Shown here: positions 1 through 6,160 of the stretch, piece after piece
Layout of the letters: each line of letters begins with the position of its first letter
Position numbering within the stretch: position 1 is the first letter of the stretch
Origin: Rhizobiaceae bacterium
Lineage (GTDB): Bacteria > Pseudomonadota > Alphaproteobacteria > Rhizobiales > Rhizobiaceae
NCBI GenBank assembly: GCA_021648425.1
Contig: JAKISV010000142.1
Coordinates: forward strand, 1-7,134
Direction: 5' to 3'
DNA: 7,134 nucleotides
Notes under the pieces: model-generated
The model's input: the letters and a program-made list of their open reading frames with translations, nothing else
Databases searched by the model: none
What the model was told of the DNA's origin: nothing
Translations under genes and position numbers: made by a program

Positions 1-1
1 A

Positions 2-1165
2 AAATATGCAACTGTTGCCGCGAATTCGCGTGGGCGGTTTTATAGTGAGCCCGAAAGTCGAACCCGTACTCCTTTCCAGCGTGACCGTGACCGCATTATC
101 CATTCAACAACCTTCCGGCGGCTAAAACACAAAACCCAGGTTTTTGTTTATCACGAGGGTGATCACTATCGCACCCGGCTTACCCATTCGATTGAGGTGG
201 CGCAAATTGCCCGGGCATTGGCCAGAGCATTGCGGGTGGATGAGGACCTGGCCGAGGCCCTGGCCCTTGCCCACGATTTTGGCCACACGCCGTTTGGCCA
301 TGCGGGAGAAGATGCGCTCAATGAAATGATGCGTGATTATGGCGGGTTTGATCACAATGCCCAGTCTTTGCGGTGTGTGACTAAACTTGAGCGCCAATAT
401 GCAGAATTTGACGGGCTCAATCTTAGCTGGGAATCCCTGGAAGGCCTGGTAAAACATAATGGTCCAATCGGGCAGGCGGGTGAAGATATCCCCTATCCAA
501 TCGCTGAATTTAACGCGCTTTATGATCTGGAACTGGGGCAATATTCCGCAATTGAGGCGCAATGCGCGGCAATTGCCGATGATATCGCCTATAACGCCCA
601 TGATCTGGATGATGGTTTGCGCGCTGGCCTGTTTGAACTGGACGATCTGGCGCCACTGCCTCTTGCGGGAAACGCACTTGCTCGCATTCGAAAGGAATAT
701 CGCGATCTGGAGGACAAGCGAGTAATCCATGAGATTGTACGCAATCAGATCACGGCAATGGTGGAAGATGTTATTGATCACTCAATCAAGGCGCTTGAAG
801 AATTGAACCCGGCCAGCGACCGTGATGTACGTGAAGCAGGAAAAACCATCGTAACGTTCAGCAGGCAAATGGCGAAAACCGAGGCGACTATCAAGGCGTT
901 TTTGTACAAAACCATGTACCGCGCTCCCAGTGTGATGGCGGTGCGTGCCAATGCCCAGGAAATATTGCGGGATTTGTTTGCAATCTATTTTTGCGGGGAT
1001 GCACAGATGCCCAATGAATGGGGTTTGGATTGGAAGGACGCCAGCGGCAGAGTGGATGATAAAAAACGCGCACGGCTGGTATCGGATTTTCTTGCAGGAA
1101 TGACTGATAATTTTGCCATCAGTGAGCATCGGCGATTGTTTGACGTTACACCCGATTTGGGATAG
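2..1165 (+). CDS. dgt: dGTPase-like deoxynucleotide triphosphohydrolase (HD domain), 5'-truncated
   Basis: This protein should hydrolyse dNTPs to deoxynucleosides plus triphosphate in the cytoplasm, adjusting the dNTP pool. The frame is open from base 2 with no stop, and 387 residues are visible. Residues just inside the edge already match the family N-terminus (SRGRFYSEPESRTRTPFQRD, then a RDRIIHSTTFRRLKHKTQVF-like block), so the true start lies upstream, probably by about 10-25 codons. The first in-window start-like codons (GTG or ATG near 197-200) would remove essential residues and are rejected. HD-domain metal ligands are visible: His62 in RLTHSIEV, His91-Asp92 in LAHDFGHTPFGHAG, and Asp193-Asp194 in IADDIAYNAHDLDD (numbering from base 2). 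FDGLNLSWESLEGLVKHNGP is also characteristic. It reads as the short alphaproteobacterial dGTPase-like type rather than enterobacterial Dgt. Substrate preference cannot be read from sequence. It lies just upstream of argS in the same orientation, suggesting co-transcription. Confidence 0.95.
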   Translation, partial: KYATVAANSRGRFYSEPESRTRTPFQRDRDRIIHSTTFRRLKHKTQVFVYHEGDHYRTRLTHSIEVAQIARALARALRVDEDLAEALALAHDFGHTPFGHAGEDALNEMMRDYGGFDHNAQSLRCVTKLERQYAEFDGLNLSWESLEGLVKHNGPIGQAGEDIPYPIAEFNALYDLELGQYSAIEAQCAAIADDIAYNAHDLDDGLRAGLFELDDLAPLPLAGNALARIRKEYRDLEDKRVIHEIVRNQITAMVEDVIDHSIKALEELNPASDRDVREAGKTIVTFSRQMAKTEATIKAFLYKTMYRAPSVMAVRANAQEILRDLFAIYFCGDAQMPNEWGLDWKDASGRVDDKKRARLVSDFLAGMTDNFAISEHRRLFDVTPDLG

Positions 1166-1190
1166 GCGGGGTAACTGTCAGTGTATGTTC

Positions 1191-1194
1191 AGGA
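1191..1194 (+). promoter_or_regulatory. Candidate Shine-Dalgarno AGGA for argS
   Basis: AGGA ends 10 nt before the ATG at 1205, a usable spacing. It favours that start over the ATG at 1217, which has only a weak purine stretch before it. A GGCGGGG at 1166-1172 could instead serve a GTG start at 1181, so the choice is not settled. Confidence 0.4.
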
Positions 1195-1204
1195 AATTCA
1201 GACA

Positions 1205-2977
1205 ATGAAATCAGAAATGAACTTGTTCTCGACATTCGAGAATAAAGTTAAAAAAATCATTCAAGATATTGATTTTGAAACCGATAAGGCCCTTGATCTT
1301 TCCCGATTGGCGGTGGAGCCTCCGCGCGATTCTTCTCACGGTGACCTGGCAATAAATGCTGCGATGGTTTTGGCTAAACAGGTGGGAACAAACCCGCGTG
1401 AGTTGGCTGGAAAAATAGTTCCTGAACTGGAAAAGCTTCCGGAAATCAGCGCGGTGCAAATTGCCGGGCCTGGTTTTATCAATGTCACGCTGACGCCAGC
1501 TTTCTGGAGTGAACATCTGGCAATTATTCTGGCGGCTGGCAGTGATTATGGCGCTGGTCTACTGGGACAGGGTAAAAAAGTGAACGTCGAATATGTTTCG
1601 GCAAACCCCACCGGCCCTATGCATGTGGGTCATTGTCGCGGGGCGGTGGTTGGTGATGCGCTGGCTAATCTGCTGGAATTTGCCGGTTACGATGTGACAC
1701 GCGAATATTACATTAATGATGCGGGTGCGCAGATCGATGTGTTGGCCAACTCGCTTTATTTACGCTACCGCGAGGCGTTGGGGGAGGATATTGGCGCTAT
1801 TCCTGAAGGGCTTTATCCCGGTGAATATCTGATTGGTCCGGCAAAGGCACTGGCAGCTGACAAGGGTGACGCCTTGTTGTCGATGGATGAAAAGGAACGC
1901 CTGGAGCTTCTTCGCTCTTTTGCTATCGATGAAATGATGAAGCTGATCCGCTCAGATCTGGCGGCACTGAATGTGCACCATGATGTGTTTTTATCAGAGC
2001 GCAGTCTGCATGAAAAAATCAATGGTGTTTCAGAAATCGACCGGATGCTGGATGAACTAAGGGTGCAGGATTTGGTTTATGATGGCCATTTGCCACCGCC
2101 CAAGGGTGAAGTGCCGGACGACTGGGAAGATCGCGAGCAGACTTTGTTTCGCTCCACCAGATTTGGCGATGATATTGACCGGCCATTGATAAAGTCCGAT
2201 GGCAGTTATACTTATTTTGCTGCCGATGTTGCCTATTTTCGCGATAAATACCAACGCGGATTTGAACGCATGGTGTTTATTTTAGGGGCTGATCACGGCG
2301 GTTATGTAAAGCGGCTGAAGGCCGTTGCGCAGGCTATTTCCGGCGGAAAAACTGAACTGGACGTGCTGCTTTGCCAATTGGTAAAATTATTGCGGGCGGG
2401 AAAACCGGTGCAGATGTCAAAACGCTCCGGCAATTTTATCACGTTGCGCGAGGTGGTGGATGAAGTGGGCAGTGATGCGGTGCGCTTTATGATGTTATAT
2501 CGCAAAGCGGAAGCGCCGCTTGATTTTGATTTTCAAAAAGTAACCGAGCAAACTCGCGATAATCCGGTATTTTATGTGCAATATGCCCACGCACGCACCT
2601 GTTCAGTATTTCGCCAGGCGGGGGAGGAAATGAAAGGTCTGGCGCTGGGCGATGAGGATCTGGCCAATGCTGATTTGTCATTATTGAGTGACAAGGGCGA
2701 ACTGGACCTGATTAGAAAACTGGCGGAATTTCCCCGTATTATTGAGCAGGCAGCCAAATCTGATGAGCCCCACCGGCTGGCTTTTTACCTCAATGATCTG
2801 GCCTCAGTCTTTCACAGTCATTGGAATCGCGGCAAAGAAAAGCCAGAATTACGATTTATTAACGATAAAAATGCAAAACTAACTCAGGCTCGGTTGGCAA
2901 TGTTGCGCGCCTTGGCTTTGGTTCTTGCATCCGGATTGGCAATTATAGGTGCTGATGCGCCGCAGGAAATGCGTTAA
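1205..2977 (+). CDS. argS: Arginyl-tRNA synthetase
   Basis: A class I aminoacyl-tRNA synthetase that charges tRNA-Arg with arginine using ATP, in the cytoplasm. The 590-residue length fits bacterial ArgS. An N-terminal Add-1 tRNA-recognition domain covers about residues 1-100 (DSSHGDLAINAAMVLAKQ; AGPGFINVTL). The catalytic domain opens with VEYVSANPTGPMHVGHCRGA, whose HVGH at 140-143 is the HIGH signature. MSKRSG at 404-409 is the KMSKS-type loop, and ILGADHGGYVKRLKA lies between them. The C-terminal DALR anticodon-binding domain starts near NPVFYVQYAHART and runs to the end. All signatures look intact. The start is chosen at ATG 1205 because of the AGGA at 1191. ATG 1217 gives MNLF, which resembles many alphaproteobacterial ArgS N-termini, and GTG 1181 would add eight residues. 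The gene follows the dGTPase gene by 39 nt and is probably co-transcribed with it. Confidence 0.97.
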   Translation: MKSEMNLFSTFENKVKKIIQDIDFETDKALDLSRLAVEPPRDSSHGDLAINAAMVLAKQVGTNPRELAGKIVPELEKLPEISAVQIAGPGFINVTLTPAFWSEHLAIILAAGSDYGAGLLGQGKKVNVEYVSANPTGPMHVGHCRGAVVGDALANLLEFAGYDVTREYYINDAGAQIDVLANSLYLRYREALGEDIGAIPEGLYPGEYLIGPAKALAADKGDALLSMDEKERLELLRSFAIDEMMKLIRSDLAALNVHHDVFLSERSLHEKINGVSEIDRMLDELRVQDLVYDGHLPPPKGEVPDDWEDREQTLFRSTRFGDDIDRPLIKSDGSYTYFAADVAYFRDKYQRGFERMVFILGADHGGYVKRLKAVAQAISGGKTELDVLLCQLVKLLRAGKPVQMSKRSGNFITLREVVDEVGSDAVRFMMLYRKAEAPLDFDFQKVTEQTRDNPVFYVQYAHARTCSVFRQAGEEMKGLALGDEDLANADLSLLSDKGELDLIRKLAEFPRIIEQAAKSDEPHRLAFYLNDLASVFHSHWNRGKEKPELRFINDKNAKLTQARLAMLRALALVLASGLAIIGADAPQEMR

Positions 2978-3090
2978 ATCGTACCCACAGGCCCTATTTG
3001 CAACATTATTGTCGGCTGATACAGTTACAAGGGCGGGCATAAGTGACGGTATTTAACCGTTTGCGATGTCAAATAAATGGAAATAAAAGT
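2978..3090. other. Intergenic region between argS and the SPOR gene
   Basis: These 113 nt contain no hairpin with a T-run, so argS has no recognisable intrinsic terminator and read-through into the SPOR gene is plausible. No convincing paired -35/-10 boxes are seen. TTAACC at 3053-3058 resembles the CtrA half-site of alphaproteobacteria, but it stands alone without a second TTAA at the right spacing. GGAAA at 3079-3083 is the likely ribosome binding site for the ATG at 3091. Confidence 0.5.
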
Positions 3091-5334
3091 ATGAGTGAGC
3101 AAAACTTTCAGCGCGACCAAAACGGGCCTGATAATGCAACTGGAGATGACCCACTTGCTGAACTGGCGAGAATTGTTGCAGGCAAAGATGCACCAGCACC
3201 ACGTGCCGCACCTGCAAAGCCGACTATTGTTCCTGTTTCGCAGGATGCGCAAAATGCACCTCAAGCATCCACGACCGAAACTGCTTCAGCACTTGAGATA
3301 TCCCTGCGCAATGAAAACATGGATTTGGAATCTCAATTGATGGCCGAACTTGGCGGTGGTGAACCTGCACCATCTGCGCAGCCCGCTGAACAATTGGAGA
3401 AGCAGCCAGCGCCGCCTGAGGCCTCAACAAAACATGTGGCGCCTACACCAGTTACCCAACCCGAAATCGCGAAACCTGCCCAGGAGCCACTGCCTGAGCC
3501 TGATTTTGAAGCAGTATTAGAGCAACAGCTCTTTGCGCCGGATGCCAATGGTTCAGATTTGCCAGGCATCGAGGAAAACCCGGGTTCTGATGAAATAATT
3601 TCGCATGAAAAAGAAGCCTTTCAATCTGCTGAACAGGAAATGGTGGCAGAAATTGGCGTTGCACTTGCTGAAGTGAATCTGGAGCCGGTTGCCGCCCCGC
3701 AAACGCAAATTTCGAATAAAAGCGAAATTGCCAGTGATGATGATTTGGGATTTGACGCCGCATTTAGCAGTGAAATTGATGATGCTTTGCAAATGGAAGC
3801 GCCACCACAAACTGCCTTGTCACAAGCCGATGCAGTTTCAGCACCGCAGCAAACCCAACTTCAGCAACCCGACCTTGTCAAACAACAAGTGGTGCATGAC
3901 GTAGTAAGTGGAGAGCCTGTTGAAAACCCCCAACGCGCCGGAGATGATGAGCTCGATATAGAGGCATCATTTTCGGATGCTTTTGCAGATGAGTTTTCTC
4001 TTGAACTCGATACAATTGCCCCGGTAACACAAGTCGCTACACCTGAGCCTCAATTTTTTGCACCAGAGCCCCAATTGCTGGCCCAGGAAGAAAGTGCGCA
4101 AGAACCAAATGTACAAGAACCATTTGTAGTTGCCGGTTCCACAATCAATTATTCTCAGAACAACGCCCCTGAAAATCAAGCGTCTGTTGAGGCGGCGGGC
4201 TTTGACATTCAGCCGGAATTTCAGGAGCAAGTGATTGCTTCGCCACCCCAGGCCCCACAGCCCATTGCGCAAGAAGCGCAAGTGCAAACGCAACCGGCAG
4301 TTCACGCTGAACATGAAATGGAACTTCGCGGTTCGCTTTCCGATGCAGATGCAGAACATTTGGAAACTGATCAATATCAGCCCGAAGCTGTATTGCTGCC
4401 AACCCGCAGAAACTCAGGATTTCGCATGGCGGCTATTGCCCTTGGATTGGCTGTTGTTGCCGGCGTTGGTGTCGTTGGATACAGTTATGTGGGTGAAGCT
4501 GAAAATACCGGCGAACCGCAGATTGTTCGTGCGGATCAAGGTGAATTCAAAGTTAAACCCGATGATCCCGGTGGCAAGGTGATCGCCAATGTAAATGAAC
4601 CGGTTTATGATGCAATGGCCGGCAATAAATCAGAAGAAAGCGGCCAGGAAAATCTGGTTGTAACAAATGTTGAACCGATAAATGTCGAGCCCGATGGCGT
4701 ATCAGGCAATGCACCCAAGTCCGCTGAGAGATTGGATTCGGGCAACAGCTCCACGGCTCCCAATTCAGCTATTGCAGTGATGCAACCGCGAAAAGTGAAA
4801 ACTGTAACTGTGCGGGCAGATGGCACAATTATTACTTCTGCGGGTAATACACTTGCCAGTTTGCCCGGAGCAACGCCAGTTGCAGATTCCAACTCTGTAG
4901 AGGGCGCAACAACCACTGGGAATATTGCAATTCCAAGTGCAAATCCGGTTAAGAATCTGGGAGCGACTGAATTGGCACTGGCGACGCCAACCACTAATAA
5001 TTCCACGCAGGTTACTGCACCTGTTGCGGCCCCTAGTGCTCCCGCCACAAGGTCGATAACGCCACCACCCACATCGTCGTCCCCTTCTTCCAGGCCTTAT
5101 GTGGTCCAGATATCCTCCCAGCGCAGCATGGAGGCGGCAGAAGCTACCTATCAAAACCTCAAGCGCCGTTTCGCCAGTATTCTTGACGGACAACCAAAAG
5201 AAATTCGTGAAGCGAAAGTGGACGGCAAAGGCACTTTTTACCGTGTGCGCATTCCGGTTGGTTCGCAAAACGACGCGGCTAATTTCTGCAATCGTTATAA
5301 GTCTGCCGGGGGCAGTTGTTTTGTAACGCGGTAA
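3091..5334 (+). CDS. SPOR-domain single-pass inner-membrane protein (FtsN-like architecture)
   Basis: Predicted cell-envelope protein of 747 residues. The N-terminal 445 residues are acidic and rich in Pro, Gln and Ala, with the recognisable motif DPLAELARIVAG near 20-31. Basic residues in PTRRNSGFR precede one membrane helix (about 446-467, MAAIALGLAVVAGVGVVGYS), giving a cytoplasmic N-terminus and periplasmic C-terminus; there is no signal peptide. A Ser/Thr/Asn/Pro-rich periplasmic linker (about 468-668) contains PRKVKTVTVRADGTI at 566-580. The C-terminal SPOR domain (about 669-747) begins RPYVVQISSQ and has FYRVRIPVG and two cysteines, 733 and 743. SPOR domains bind glycan strands lacking stem peptides at septa or growth sites, so a role in division or polar growth is inferred. 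Rhizobial FtsN-like SPOR proteins such as RgsS are possible orthologues, but I cannot establish this. The start at 3091 has GGAAA upstream; a GTG at 3043 would add 16 atypical residues. It is followed by a strong terminator. Confidence 0.93.
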   Translation: MSEQNFQRDQNGPDNATGDDPLAELARIVAGKDAPAPRAAPAKPTIVPVSQDAQNAPQASTTETASALEISLRNENMDLESQLMAELGGGEPAPSAQPAEQLEKQPAPPEASTKHVAPTPVTQPEIAKPAQEPLPEPDFEAVLEQQLFAPDANGSDLPGIEENPGSDEIISHEKEAFQSAEQEMVAEIGVALAEVNLEPVAAPQTQISNKSEIASDDDLGFDAAFSSEIDDALQMEAPPQTALSQADAVSAPQQTQLQQPDLVKQQVVHDVVSGEPVENPQRAGDDELDIEASFSDAFADEFSLELDTIAPVTQVATPEPQFFAPEPQLLAQEESAQEPNVQEPFVVAGSTINYSQNNAPENQASVEAAGFDIQPEFQEQVIASPPQAPQPIAQEAQVQTQPAVHAEHEMELRGSLSDADAEHLETDQYQPEAVLLPTRRNSGFRMAAIALGLAVVAGVGVVGYSYVGEAENTGEPQIVRADQGEFKVKPDDPGGKVIANVNEPVYDAMAGNKSEESGQENLVVTNVEPINVEPDGVSGNAPKSAERLDSGNSSTAPNSAIAVMQPRKVKTVTVRADGTIITSAGNTLASLPGATPVADSNSVEGATTTGNIAIPSANPVKNLGATELALATPTTNNSTQVTAPVAAPSAPATRSITPPPTSSSPSSRPYVVQISSQRSMEAAEATYQNLKRRFASILDGQPKEIREAKVDGKGTFYRVRIPVGSQNDAANFCNRYKSAGGSCFVTR
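4042..4083 (+). repeat. Two-copy 21-bp in-frame tandem repeat (PEPQFFA / PEPQLLA)
   Basis: Positions 4042-4062 and 4063-4083 match at 15 of 21 bases and encode adjacent heptapeptides PEPQFFA and PEPQLLA (residues 318-331 of the SPOR protein). It lies in the disordered cytoplasmic tail and looks like an old local duplication that has diverged. Confidence 0.55.
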
Positions 5335-5358
5335 GTTATTTCAAAATTGCATTATTTC

Positions 5359-5390
5359 AAAGGCGGCCTGGATGGTCGCCTTTTTTGTTT
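5359..5390 (+). terminator. Intrinsic (rho-independent) terminator after the SPOR gene
   Basis: The arms AAAGGCGGCC (5359-5368) and GGTCGCCTTT (5374-5383) pair over 10 bp with one G-U wobble around the 5-nt loop TGGAT. The T-rich tract TTTTTTGTTT (5381-5390) overlaps the distal arm. It lies 24 nt after the SPOR stop codon and should end the dgt-argS-SPOR transcript. On the other strand there is no T-run after the stem, so it is a poor terminator for the convergent exporter gene. Confidence 0.88.
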
Positions 5391-5431
5391 CTTGACTTAA
5401 TTGCACCGGAGCGTTTTCGGCCAATTCGTAA

Positions 5432-6058
5432 TCATTGAAACCGCGTGGTCAGTATTTTCAATCCCGCTGCGGCAAATGCCAGGGCAAAAACGCCTTCAAA
5501 CCATCGACGCAGGCGAAAATAACTTCGTCGTATTGGGCCACTTGAAAACAAGATCGCATAGCCAAGAAAAATAAAAATCCCCAAAACCCAGAGTGAAACA
5601 ATTACGATTGCCAGCCCAGCCAGAGAAGTATTTGCCGGGATACCGATTGCGTAAAGTGAACCAAAATACAAGATAGCCTTGGGGTTGGTGAGGTGCAGGG
5701 TGAGACCCTTGGAATAAGCTCGTTTAAGGGACGAATGGGTTACCCCTTTCAATTCCACATCGCCAGGTTTCAGCGCAGAATTTGCTGATCTCCATGCGAG
5801 ATAGATAAGATATCCCGCCCCAATATATCTGACGGTTTCCAGCAGCCATGAATTGGCCAGCATGATTGCGCCCAGACCAAACGCAGCAGTAACCGACCAG
5901 ATCAATGAACCCGTAACAATTCCGCAGGCCACCGCCAAACCATATTTGCGGCCTGATGTCATTGATGTCCCGGCAATGGCAAGGGTTGCAGGGCCGGGAC
6001 TGGCTCCTGCAATGAATGCTGCCGTTAATAAAAGTGGTAGATTGATGCCCTCTATCAT
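5432..6058 (-). CDS. LysE/RhtB-family amino-acid/metabolite exporter
   Basis: Integral inner-membrane protein of 208 residues, the usual length for this family, which exports amino acids or related metabolites. The diagnostic N-terminal signature is present: GASPGPATLAIAG (Pro21-Gly22-Pro23), then TSGRKYGLAVACGIVTG. LTNPKAILYFGS in the second half is also typical. By hydrophobicity there are about six membrane segments, near residues 5-29, 40-66, 73-92, 118-140, 146-171 and 186-205, with a polar loop at about 93-117. The substrate cannot be deduced. The ATG has an in-frame TAA 15 nt upstream, so no longer start is possible; the ribosome binding site is weak (an AGG 3 nt upstream). The gene is convergent with the SPOR gene and divergent from nagZ, so it belongs to neither transcript. 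It appears to interrupt a cluster in which the SPOR gene and nagZ are commonly adjacent. Confidence 0.9.
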   Translation of the reverse strand: MIEGINLPLLLTAAFIAGASPGPATLAIAGTSMTSGRKYGLAVACGIVTGSLIWSVTAAFGLGAIMLANSWLLETVRYIGAGYLIYLAWRSANSALKPGDVELKGVTHSSLKRAYSKGLTLHLTNPKAILYFGSLYAIGIPANTSLAGLAIVIVSLWVLGIFIFLGYAILFSSGPIRRSYFRLRRWFEGVFALAFAAAGLKILTTRFQ

Positions 6059-6160
6059 AAGCCTAACTCTGCATTATCCTTGCCCTTGAGACAAGACTGA
6101 TTTGACAAAGCAGCAATATCATTTCGCTCAATACCGCTTCACGTGATAAACTTCCGAATC
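6059..6160. other. Divergent intergenic region, exporter gene / nagZ
   Basis: These 102 nt must carry the start signals of both divergent genes. TTGACA at 6102-6107 is a perfect -35-like hexamer facing nagZ, but no good -10 box sits 16-18 nt further on. No paired boxes are evident for the exporter. GAATC at 6156-6160, a GANTC site (the CcrM methylation target in alphaproteobacteria), directly abuts the nagZ ATG. No strong Shine-Dalgarno sequence is visible before nagZ. Confidence 0.4.

Noticed and set aside
122..781. Long open frame on the minus strand across the dGTPase gene
   Set aside because: It is antisense to a well-supported gene with intact HD motifs, and its translation resembles no family I recognise. 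It arises from the codon bias of the real gene.
4605..5268. Overlapping minus-strand open frames under the SPOR-protein linker
   Set aside because: The linker's Ala/Thr/Pro/Ser-rich codons give stop-poor antisense frames. The low-complexity Gly/Val/Ala or Arg/Cys-rich translations are shadows, not genes.
5392..5397. TTGACT as a -35 box after the terminator
   Set aside because: On the plus strand it would drive transcription antisense to the exporter gene, and no -10 partner is visible at the right spacing.
5394..5431. Possible terminator for the exporter gene on the minus strand
   Set aside because: The CCGG/CGG stretches here form only a few weak pairs with no T-run in the minus-strand direction, too little to call.
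6062..6077. Three-codon minigene (ATG CAG AGT TAG, minus strand) before the exporter, preceded by AAGGA
   Set aside because: It could be imagined as a translated leader, but such short ATG-stop strings are expected by chance and the AAGGA is only 2 nt from the ATG.
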